NCBI RefSeq assembly: GCF_003634705.1
Contig: NZ_RBWU01000001.1
Location: 124,001 to 188,000 of the forward strand
Length of the DNA stretch: 64,000 nucleotides
Direction of reading: 5' to 3'
From: Actinomadura pelletieri DSM 43383
Lineage (GTDB): Bacteria > Actinomycetota > Actinomycetes > Streptosporangiales > Streptosporangiaceae
The stretch's first letter is position 1, and the number at the start of each line of letters is the position of its first letter. A program made the translations under genes and the position numbers. Under the pieces are notes generated by a model. The model was not told where the DNA came from. It made no database searches and worked only from the letters and a program-made list of their open reading frames with translations. Shown here piece after piece: positions 9,066 to 15,717 of this stretch.

Positions 9066-9082
9066 CGTCTGATGTTCAGACG
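9066..9082. promoter_or_regulatory. Inverted repeat in the nmrA-like/araC intergenic region
   Basis: A perfect dyad CGTCTGA-TGT-TCAGACG sits 14 bp upstream of the AraC-family start and 25 bp upstream of the NmrA-like start. It is placed to control both divergent genes. The function as an operator is inferred from position and symmetry. Confidence 0.5.
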
Positions 9083-9096
9083 TCTACGGTGGTGAT

Positions 9097-10026
9097 ATGG
9101 ACGCGGTGTCAGAGCTGTTGGGGGATGTGCGGGCGCGCGGTGCCGTCTTCCGGCGGGCGATCATGCGTCCGCCGTGGGCACTGCGGATGGCCAGTGGTGC
9201 GCCGCTGACGCTGGCCACCATGTTGCGAGGCCACGCCTGGATCGTTCCGGAACAGGGCGAGCCGGTGCGCGTCGAGGCCGGGGACATCGCCGTTGTGCGC
9301 GGTGACGAGCCCTACACGGTGGCTGATGACCCCGCGACCACGCCGGAGCTGGAGGTGACAAGCGCGGACTACTGTTCGGCGACCGAGGGCATCGAGCCGG
9401 CTCGCACGTGCGGGACGACCGACGGCGGGTCCGCCGTGCTCCTCAGCGGGGCCTTCGAGAGTCGGGGCGAGCTCAGCGAGCGGCTGTTGCGGGCCCTGCC
9501 TCCCGTGCTGGTGATTGCGGCCGAGACCAGGCCCTTCCCGCCGGTGGAGACGGTGGCCGAAGAGATCGCCAAGGTCCGGCCGGGTCAGCAACTGGTGCTG
9601 GATCGGTTGCTCGACCTGATGTTGGTGTCGGCACTGCGTGGCTGGTTCGACGACCCGGATGGCCACGCTCCGGGATGGTGCCGTGCGCTGGACGATCCGG
9701 TGGTGGGCATCGCGCTGCGCCTGCTGCACGACGATCCCGCCCGCCGGTGGACGGTGGCGGACCTGGCGGCCAAGGTGGGGGTCTCGCGGGCGGCACTTGC
9801 CCGGCGGTTCACCGCGCTTGTCGGCGAGCCGCCGATGGCCTATCTGGCGAACTGGAGAATCGCCCTGGCCGCGGACCTGCTTTCCGGCACCGACCACACG
9901 GTGGACACGATCGCCAGAAAGGTCGGCTATTCCAACGGATACGCTTTGAGCGTGGCGTTCAAGCGCCTGCGCGGCATGCGGCCCACAGACCACCGATACA
10001 CGAAACCGGCCCGATGGCCCGGATGA
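9097..10026 (+). CDS. AraC-family regulator with N-terminal cupin sensor domain
   Basis: A 309-residue regulator. Residues about 10-190 form an AraC-type cupin (cupin_6-like: RMASGAPLTLATMLRGHAWI, then VEAGDIAVVRGDEPYTVAD). The C-terminal roughly 100 residues carry two helix-turn-helix units (WTVADLAAKVGVSRAALARR and VDTIARKVGYSNGYALSVAF) ending with the LRGMRPTDHR signature. It probably activates the divergent NmrA-like oxidoreductase in response to a small electrophile or aldehyde, as for similar pairs; that role is inference. The ATG is 14 bp after the dyad described at 9066-9082. Confidence 0.92.
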   Translation: MDAVSELLGDVRARGAVFRRAIMRPPWALRMASGAPLTLATMLRGHAWIVPEQGEPVRVEAGDIAVVRGDEPYTVADDPATTPELEVTSADYCSATEGIEPARTCGTTDGGSAVLLSGAFESRGELSERLLRALPPVLVIAAETRPFPPVETVAEEIAKVRPGQQLVLDRLLDLMLVSALRGWFDDPDGHAPGWCRALDDPVVGIALRLLHDDPARRWTVADLAAKVGVSRAALARRFTALVGEPPMAYLANWRIALAADLLSGTDHTVDTIARKVGYSNGYALSVAFKRLRGMRPTDHRYTKPARWPG

Positions 10027-10188
10027 GGCCGACCGCCCGGGATGCGGAGGTCGACTCCACGACCAGGCGGGCCTCAGCCGCCTGGAGCCTGCACGCCCCT
10101 CCAACCATTCCGCCGAGCACCGTCCCAGGGCGCCGACTGGGAACCGCTGCTCGGAGGCGACACCCCACCCCTTCACATCCCCCAGGGC

Positions 10189-10292
10189 GGACCCGGATCG
10201 TCCATCGCGGCGACACCCTGTGGAGCTTGACCCGCCGCACCTATGGCTCCGGCCGGCTTTGGGGAAGGCATGCAGGCCTTTCTGACGGCTGA
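10189..10292 (+). pseudogene. Short LysM-domain remnant
   Basis: A plus-strand frame ends with RIVHRGDTLWSLTRRTYGSG, a good match to the start of LysM peptidoglycan-binding modules (VxxGDTLWSIARRxYGSG), and then stops at 10292. No signal peptide or start belongs to it, and the preceding frame is the shadow of the AraC gene. I regard it as a relic of a longer LysM protein. The rest of 10027-10440 shows nothing recognisable. Confidence 0.4.
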
Positions 10293-10443
10293 GGGTCCGT
10301 GGTGCGGAGCGGCGCCATGGGGTTGCTCGGTCACGCTGCGGGACGCGCATTACGCAGGCAATGCGTGCTCCGGGTCGGGCGTTGGGCGATCAGATCAGCC
10401 GGCATTGTTCATGGCCCGCCTGGTTCTTCGAGAGCATGGCAAG

Positions 10444-10477
10444 GGCCCGGTGTCGAGATCTCGCTCGACACCGGGCC
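10444..10477. terminator. Strong hairpin terminator after the monooxygenase/carbonic anhydrase operon
   Basis: The 14-bp arms GGCCCGGTGTCGAG (10444-10457) and CTCGACACCGGGCC (10464-10477) are perfectly complementary around a 6-nt loop. The hairpin lies 64 nt beyond the carbonic anhydrase stop on the minus strand. There is no long U tract, as is common in actinomycete terminators. Confidence 0.75.
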
Positions 10478-10541
10478 GTTCGGCACCGTCCCCGATCAGC
10501 GAACCGTGCGGCCACGGGTGCGTGCCCGTGTGCGCCGCCGT

Positions 10542-11126
10542 TCAGGCGGAGACGGCGGTGCCCGCGGCGGTGGCGGTCGGGACCTCGACCAGCAGGCCGC
10601 TCTTGACGTCGTAGATGTAGCCGTAGATGGGGATGCCGGACGGGACCAGCGGGTGGTTGCGGATGCGCCGGACGTCCTCGGTCACGCTCGTCTCCTGGTC
10701 GGAGATGGTGAGCCAGTCGATGTAGTCGCCCTCGGCCGAGCCGGGGCCGGTGCCGACGTCGTGGAAGCCGTCCGGGCCGAGCGCCGCGGTCTCCAGGCTG
10801 TTGGCGAGCAGGCCGCGGATGACCTCGTCGGTGAAGAACTCCATGCCGCAGTCGCTGTGGTGGATGACGAACCATTCCTTGGTGCCGAGCAGCTTGTAGG
10901 AGATGACGAGGGAGCGGATGGCGTCGTCGCTGGCCCGGCCGCCGGCGTTGCGGATGACGTGCGCGTCGCCCTCGGCGAGGCCGGCGTACTTGGCCGGGTC
11001 GAGGCGGGCGTCCATGCAGGTGAGGATGGCGAAGCCGCGGGCGGGCGGCAGCGCCAGCTCGCTCTTGTCGCCGAAGTCGGCGGCGTAGTCGGCGTTGGCG
11101 GCGAGGACCTCGGGCAGGACGGACAT
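10542..11126 (-). CDS. Beta-class carbonic anhydrase
   Basis: A 194-residue cytosolic zinc enzyme interconverting CO2 and bicarbonate. The beta-class ligands are present: Cys37 in [13 protein letters not shown] with the Asp39/Arg41 dyad, and His90/Cys93 in [32 protein letters not shown] follows the usual family layout. It starts only 4 nt after the stop of the monooxygenase beta-subunit gene, so it is almost certainly the last gene of the tmo operon and translationally coupled. A carbonic anhydrase in this position is unusual. It might supply bicarbonate for a downstream carboxylation or manage CO2 from oxidation; both ideas are speculation. Confidence 0.93.
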   Translation of the reverse strand: MSVLPEVLAANADYAADFGDKSELALPPARGFAILTCMDARLDPAKYAGLAEGDAHVIRNAGGRASDDAIRSLVISYKLLGTKEWFVIHHSDCGMEFFTDEVIRGLLANSLETAALGPDGFHDVGTGPGSAEGDYIDWLTISDQETSVTEDVRRIRNHPLVPSGIPIYGYIYDVKSGLLVEVPTATAAGTAVSA

Positions 11127-11130
11127 TGAG

Positions 11131-12156
11131 CTACTCCCTTTCCGGCGCGGCGTTCGAGGTCGCCGTGAGCCAGGTGTCTCGGAATCGTGTGGTGGAGTCG
11201 GTGACGGTCTGCAGTACTTGCGGTGCGTCCGGTGGCGTGGGGAAGGCGCCGGCCAGGGCCTGGACGGCGGCGGTGACGCGGGGGCGCCAGGTTTCCTCCC
11301 AGCCGAGGATGTGGTCGCGGTTGCCGGGACGGGCGTCGATCGCGTAGCGGGCGAGTGCTCCGGCCCAGGCGCGGCCGCGCTCGGTGTCCACCCCGGACTC
11401 GTGCAGCAGTTGGGCGGTCAGCCCGTCGGCGTTGGCTTCTGCCAGCTCGGCGAACGCCTCCTTGAACAGGGCGTCCAACGCCGGTTTGACGACGAGGTTC
11501 AGCGCGGTGAACGCCTCACCCCAGTCATAGGCGAGCAGGAGCCGTTCCAGCAGTTCGCGGGCGGGTTGCCAGGCCGGGTCCTGTTCCCAGACGCTGCGGG
11601 CGGTCGCGCTGTCGGCGAGTTCGGCCCCGTGGGTGAGCGAGAGCGACTTGGCGCGGTAGGCGATCCACTGCAGGGCGCGCAGCTCGTCGGCGGCCTGGAA
11701 GAACGACGCGTTGGTGATGGCGGCGCTCGGCGCGAGCTGGCCGACGTAGAGGCTGGTGATCTGTAGGACGTGGAAGGCGAACCGGGCCGGGAGGTATAGC
11801 CGTCCTAGGACGTCCACCCAGGCGGGGTCGAGCCGTGCGTCATGGTCAAAGGATTCGAAGTGGTCGACAACGCCTTCGGCGTAGATTTCCCGGTCGTGCT
11901 GCAGGGCGATGTAGCGCCGGTAGTTGAGCTGGGCCGGGTCCTCGAACTCCTCCCAGTCGTCGGCCTGCAGCCGGGAGCCCTCGCGGTGTTTCAGGTACCA
12001 CTGGTTGATGGCGCTGCCGGGGTCGAGGTCGAACGGCGCCGGACGCTTCCCGAAGTGGTAGTGGAACTTCTTGGTGACGATCTCGTACTCGTTGAGCCTG
12101 CGCCTGCCCGCGTCGGAGATGCTCCAGGTGCGCAGGGAACGCGTGGGTGCGGCCAT
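11131..12156 (-). CDS. tmoE: Toluene/aromatic monooxygenase, hydroxylase beta subunit
   Basis: A 341-residue helical, ferritin-like subunit of a soluble diiron monooxygenase (the TmoE type). It pairs with the alpha and gamma subunits as the (alpha-beta-gamma)2 hydroxylase. Family features are the early [20 protein letters not shown] segment and a long helical body. Metal-binding ExxH pairs are not expected in this subunit. Its ATG overlaps the stop of the effector gene (ATGA, 12156) and its own stop is 4 nt before the carbonic anhydrase start, so it is translationally coupled on both sides. Assignment to the toluene-type clade rather than phenol hydroxylase or sMMO rests on operon order and the alpha-subunit motifs. 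Confidence 0.9.
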   Translation of the reverse strand: MAAPTRSLRTWSISDAGRRRLNEYEIVTKKFHYHFGKRPAPFDLDPGSAINQWYLKHREGSRLQADDWEEFEDPAQLNYRRYIALQHDREIYAEGVVDHFESFDHDARLDPAWVDVLGRLYLPARFAFHVLQITSLYVGQLAPSAAITNASFFQAADELRALQWIAYRAKSLSLTHGAELADSATARSVWEQDPAWQPARELLERLLLAYDWGEAFTALNLVVKPALDALFKEAFAELAEANADGLTAQLLHESGVDTERGRAWAGALARYAIDARPGNRDHILGWEETWRPRVTAAVQALAGAFPTPPDAPQVLQTVTDSTTRFRDTWLTATSNAAPERE

Positions 12157-12461
12157 CAGTCCTCCCGGGTCAGGTACCAGGTGAGCTCGTCGTCGGAGAC
12201 GTACTTCATCCGTCCCGCGAAGCTCGCGATCGCCGGTTCGAGTGACGGCAGGTCGACCGGCCGTCCGAGCGCCTCGGTGAGGCTGGCCCTGGTGACCCGC
12301 AGGAACCGCGGCGCGTGGACGCGGACGTAACCCGCGTGGTCGTCGACCAACAGCTCCACGCCGGGGTTGTCCTTCTCCAGCGCGGCCTGCAGCGCCTCCA
12401 CGATGTCGGGGTCGAAGCCCCGGATCACGGGGCCGACCAGTTGCCGGTGTTCGTCAGCCAT
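12156..12461 (-). CDS. tmoD: Monooxygenase effector (regulatory) protein, MmoB/DmpM family
   Basis: A 101-residue cofactor-less effector that docks on the hydroxylase and tunes diiron chemistry and coupling. It has the family's small alpha/beta fold: QLVGPVIRGFDPDIVEALQA, then a GYVRVHAPRFLRVTR strand and LTEALGRPVDLPSLEPAIAS. The start at ATG 12461 lies inside the end of the Rieske gene (8-nt overlap). The length is that of T4MO D-type effectors (about 100 residues). Confidence 0.88.
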   Translation of the reverse strand: MADEHRQLVGPVIRGFDPDIVEALQAALEKDNPGVELLVDDHAGYVRVHAPRFLRVTRASLTEALGRPVDLPSLEPAIASFAGRMKYVSDDELTWYLTRED

Positions 12462-12837
12462 GGGTGCCTCCTCGGCCGCGGCAGCGGTGGTAGTGGCGGT
12501 GGCCGTCGTCGGGGACGGACACGGTGATCCGGTCCCCGCGGACCCGGACCGGGTACTCGTAAAGCCGACAACCCTCGGGGTTGACGCTCCTACCGGTGCG
12601 CAGGTCGAACTCCCACAGGTGGGCCGCGCAGGTGAGGACGTCACCGTCCAGGTCGCCCTTGGCCAGGGAGTACTCCGAGTGCGGACAGACGCCCTGGTAG
12701 GCGCGCACCTCCCCGCCGGGCAGGCAGGCGAGCAGGACGGTGTCGGCCCCGGCGGCGACCTCGATGACGTCGCCCTCCCACAGGTCGTCCAGGGAGGCGA
12801 CGGCGTGCCAGGCGCCCCGTTCAGTCGTCTCGGTCAT
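12454..12837 (-). CDS. tmoC: Rieske-type [2Fe-2S] ferredoxin of the monooxygenase
   Basis: A 127-residue Rieske ferredoxin that passes electrons to the diiron hydroxylase. The cluster ligands are in CPHSEYSLAKGDLDG (Cys-x-His) and LTCAAHLWEFD (Cys-x2-His). The start MTETTERG at 12837 overlaps the upstream gamma-subunit gene by 17 nt. The partner NADH-ferredoxin reductase (TmoF), normally the next-but-two gene in such operons, is missing here. An unlinked reductase must supply electrons. Confidence 0.93.
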   Translation of the reverse strand: MTETTERGAWHAVASLDDLWEGDVIEVAAGADTVLLACLPGGEVRAYQGVCPHSEYSLAKGDLDGDVLTCAAHLWEFDLRTGRSVNPEGCRLYEYPVRVRGDRITVSVPDDGHRHYHRCRGRGGTHG

Positions 12838-13078
12838 CGAAGAAGGCCTCGACGTGGGTGAGGTGGGTCGCGCCGGAGCGTCCGATGACCTCGTCCGGGT
12901 CCAGGACGCGGCCGTCCAGCTGGACCCGGACCGGTGCCGGACGGGCGGCGACGCGCCGTCCGGCGACATGGTGCGCGATCTTCTCGCCGACGGTGGCGGC
13001 GGTGTCCTCGTCGTCGACCAGGACGGCGAGGGTGACGATGTCCCCGGCGAACGTGGCCGTCAGCGGCAGCGGTGCCAT
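12821..13078 (-). CDS. tmoB: Monooxygenase hydroxylase gamma subunit (TmoB-like)
   Basis: An 85-residue small protein at the tmoB position, with the ubiquitin-like pattern of that subunit: MAPLPLTATFAGDIVTLAVL, an acidic DDEDTAATVGEKIAHHV helix, and VQLDGRVLDPDEVIGRSGA. It is the third hydroxylase subunit, structural in function. It lies 10 nt after the alpha gene and overlaps the ferredoxin gene. Family recognition comes mainly from size, fold pattern and strict operon order. Confidence 0.85.
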   Translation of the reverse strand: MAPLPLTATFAGDIVTLAVLVDDEDTAATVGEKIAHHVAGRRVAARPAPVRVQLDGRVLDPDEVIGRSGATHLTHVEAFFDDRDD

Positions 13079-13088
13079 CGGTGCCTCC

Positions 13089-14588
13089 TCAGCGCGCGCC
13101 GGAGGGCCGGGCGGCCCACGCGTATCCGTCGGCGTCGACGCCCTGCTCGGGCTCGGACAGACCCATATAGGCGAGGATGCCGCCGACGTCCGGCGGGTCG
13201 ATGTCGCCGGTCAGCAGCCGGTCGGTGATCGACTTGTGTCCGGCGAACCGCTCCGGCCGCTCGGTGAAGATCCACCGGCACGGCTCGGAGCAGAAGTGGT
13301 AGCGCCTTCCCTGGTGGACGTGGGTGAGCGGCGCGGGGTCGGTGTGCGTCCCGGCCGGCACCCCGGCCGCGCGGACGATCGGGAGCTGGCAGATGTTGCA
13401 GGCCACCGGGAGCGTCTCGGGGAACGTCTCGGCGAGCCTGCCCTCCCGGACGTTGTCGGTGATCACGTCCCAGTGCTTGCCGAACGTGCGGTTCCAGCCG
13501 GGGTACTTCTCCTCCAGCCACGCCCGTTCCTCCGCGGACACCCCGGCGTCGGGGTTCCACCAGACGGTCGGACGGTAGTTCCAGATGACCGTGTGGATCG
13601 CGTGGTGGTACCAGTCGAGTTCCTGGATGAACTCGTCCCAGTACCAGGGGAAGTCGAGGCCGTAGTCGCGGAACTGCTCGCTGAACTGCTTGACGACCCA
13701 GTCGGTGATGAACTCCTTGAAGCTCATCTTGCGGGCTTCCAGCGGCGTGTAGTAGTCCATGGACAGGCCGGTGAGCAGGGCGAACGCCCGCCAGGACCGC
13801 CAGAACATGTGGTCGATGAGGAACTGGCCCCAGTCCTTGTGGCCGGCGTCGATCAGCACCTTGATGGTCGGCTCGCCCTGTTGGGCGTGCCGGGCCTCGT
13901 CGGTCTGGATGCTGGAGATCAGCGCACCGAACTCCAGGTCGCCGACGTCGATCGCGTCCGCCGCCATGCCGAGGAACTGCAGGTTCGTGAAGCCGGTCTC
14001 CAGCGTGAACGTCAATTGCAACGCGATGGAAAGCGCGTCGTTGGCGACGAACATGTCGTCGAAGAGCTGGCGGACGGCGATCGCGATCCAGTTGTCGGTG
14101 TGAAACGCCTTGAGCGCCCAGTCGCCCCGGGGTTCCTTGGGCAGCAGACCGTACGGAAAGAACGCCTGGATCTGGCCGTGCCTGACCTCGTCGAGCGTGC
14201 CGAACGTCGCGGTGTTGCGCCACGCGGCGGAGCGTCCGAACCGCCCCATCCGGGCCTCCCCGATGGACGCCAGGTACTCGGGCATCGTGATGGCGCCGTA
14301 GTGCGCCACGATCACCGACTTCCAGCCCGGGTCGAGCGCGTCGAACAGGTTCGAGCGGCCGATCGCGTTCTTCAGTGAGTAGGTGGTGGTGTCCTTGGTG
14401 ACCTGGTTGTGGACGTACTCGCGATACGCGACCTTGTAGGGCTCGTCCCACGCCAGCCACGCCTCGGACGGGACGCGCCCTGTCCCCGACAGCTCCTCTG
14501 GGAAGACCTCCTCCTCGTCCACGTAGCCGAAGGTCCAGTTCGTGTCGCGCGCCAGGTCGTACCAGTCGCTACGAGAGAGCTTGGGCAC
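13089..14588 (-). CDS. tmoA: Toluene/aromatic monooxygenase, diiron hydroxylase alpha subunit
   Basis: A 499-residue catalytic subunit of a soluble diiron monooxygenase. All six iron ligands fall at the residue numbers known for toluene 4-monooxygenase TmoA: Glu104, Glu134, His137 (GTLDEVRHGQ), Glu197, Glu231 and His234 (QTDEARHAQ). The active-site Thr201 is also in place. Ile100 and Ala107 of the pocket match, but residue 103 is Pro where I recall Gly in T4MO. The C-terminus carries the YHS-type Cys-rich module (CNICQLPIV and CSEPCRWIF). The start is GTG 14588, with AGGAGG 7 nt upstream. It leads a six-gene operon (alpha, gamma, Rieske, effector, beta, carbonic anhydrase). It should insert one O atom into an aromatic or alkene substrate. 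Confidence 0.95.
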   Translation of the reverse strand: MPKLSRSDWYDLARDTNWTFGYVDEEEVFPEELSGTGRVPSEAWLAWDEPYKVAYREYVHNQVTKDTTTYSLKNAIGRSNLFDALDPGWKSVIVAHYGAITMPEYLASIGEARMGRFGRSAAWRNTATFGTLDEVRHGQIQAFFPYGLLPKEPRGDWALKAFHTDNWIAIAVRQLFDDMFVANDALSIALQLTFTLETGFTNLQFLGMAADAIDVGDLEFGALISSIQTDEARHAQQGEPTIKVLIDAGHKDWGQFLIDHMFWRSWRAFALLTGLSMDYYTPLEARKMSFKEFITDWVVKQFSEQFRDYGLDFPWYWDEFIQELDWYHHAIHTVIWNYRPTVWWNPDAGVSAEERAWLEEKYPGWNRTFGKHWDVITDNVREGRLAETFPETLPVACNICQLPIVRAAGVPAGTHTDPAPLTHVHQGRRYHFCSEPCRWIFTERPERFAGHKSITDRLLTGDIDPPDVGGILAYMGLSEPEQGVDADGYAWAARPSGAR

Positions 14589-14614
14589 CCGGCACCTCCT
14601 TCACCGCGGGAACC

Positions 14615-14642
14615 TTGTATTTCCTACTGAATAAGTAGACAA
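14615..14642. promoter_or_regulatory. AT-rich dyad between the tmo operon and marR
   Basis: The otherwise GC-rich 128-bp divergent gap contains an AT-rich segment with the inverted repeat CTACT-GAATA-AGTAG (14624-14638). This is the type of site bound by MarR dimers, and it covers the likely promoter of the minus-strand operon. Inferred from position and symmetry. Confidence 0.5.
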
Positions 14643-14716
14643 TCGGCCTGAGGGAATGTCAAGGACTCCTAAGCATCTCGCCTCGGCGTCCAGGTGGGAG
14701 CGGAAGCGCGGTTGCT

Positions 14717-15352
14717 ATGATCGACTTCATGCGGATGCCGGACGACGAACGTCACCACGGCATCGACGCCAAGGTCGTCGCCGCACTCGACGCCGTCGGC
14801 GACGCGCTGCACGTCCTCGCCCGCCGCACCGCCGAGGCGCACGGACTGTCACCGACGCAGCTACGCATCCTCGCTCACCTGCACCACGGCCCGCCCCCAC
14901 AGGCAAGGAGCACCGCACTCGCACGCGAGCTCAATGTCGCCGACCCGACCGTCAGCGACGCGATCAACGCCCTGCACCGTAAGGGACTCATCGAACGCCG
15001 CCGCGACCCCGACGACGGCAGGCAGCAGCGGATCGTCCTCACCCGGACCGGCCGCCCCCTCGCCGCCAAAGCCGCCCGCTGGACGGTCCCCGCCGAGATC
15101 GCCGTGTCCAAGGTCGAGCAGGAGCAGGCGGAGGACCTCCTGGCCTCTTTGCTGGACGTCCTACGCCGCCTTCACGACGCCGAGCTGGCTCCCGCGTCCC
15201 GCTCCTGCACCACCTGCGACCACTTCGTCCCTGCAACGGCCACGAGAACTCGCACACATCGATGCGCCTTCTTCGACCACGACCTACCGCCGTCCGCCCT
15301 ACGCGTCGACTGCGCCCAACACCGCAAACACCCTTCGACCGCAACTGGCTGA
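14717..15352 (+). CDS. MarR-family regulator with a C-terminal cysteine cluster
   Basis: A 211-residue regulator. Residues about 25-150 are a MarR winged helix (STALARELNVADPTVSDAIN, then LIERRRDPDDGRQQRIVLT with the wing). After residue 160 a tail adds CTTCDHF, HRCAFFDHD and VDCAQH: Cys164, Cys167, Cys183 and Cys199, with His202 nearby. This can form a zinc or redox-sensitive site. The tail is not part of ordinary MarR proteins, though similar tails occur in actinomycetes. It is divergent from the aromatic monooxygenase operon and is its likely repressor. In-frame ATGs at 14729 and 14735 are alternative starts. Confidence 0.88.
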   Translation: MIDFMRMPDDERHHGIDAKVVAALDAVGDALHVLARRTAEAHGLSPTQLRILAHLHHGPPPQARSTALARELNVADPTVSDAINALHRKGLIERRRDPDDGRQQRIVLTRTGRPLAAKAARWTVPAEIAVSKVEQEQAEDLLASLLDVLRRLHDAELAPASRSCTTCDHFVPATATRTRTHRCAFFDHDLPPSALRVDCAQHRKHPSTATG

Positions 15353-15717
15353 CAGACGCCGAGCACCTCGGCCAGGTAGCGCTCGTCCCCGGCGGAGCTC
15401 GGCCTGCCGATATCGGTCCGCCGTTCACCGCGGCAGATCGGTCGGCGTCCACCGCGATCAGCACACCGGTGAGCCGGATGTCGTCGGGCCGGTTGGGATG
15501 GTCGAGCGCCTCCGCGACCGCCCGCGGCTCGACGCAGTCCCATAGGTCCACGACCAGCAGCGGGGGACGGCCCGCGTACCGCGACATCTGTGGAACGAGG
15601 TCCTGGCAGATCATGCGGGCCACGTTGCGGTGTTCGCGGGGCGCGCAGCAGGGTCGTGAGGTGGGCGTGGGCGACAAGTGCAGCGGGATCGGCAGCCACG
15701 GGTCCAGACGAAACCAA
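15353..15717 (-). pseudogene. Decayed fragment, possibly of a G3E/CobW-like GTPase
   Basis: Two overlapping minus frames contain PLLVVDLWDCVEPRAVAEAL, DDIRLTGVLIAVDAD and, shifted, DERYLAEVLGV. The order (a VEPRAVAEA helix, then TxxDxxLTxVDA-like and a DxRxLAxVLV-like segment) resembles the C-terminal half of the GTP-binding domain of actinobacterial CobW/G3E proteins. No P-loop is present and the frame breaks, so this is at most a remnant. Low confidence. Confidence 0.35.
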
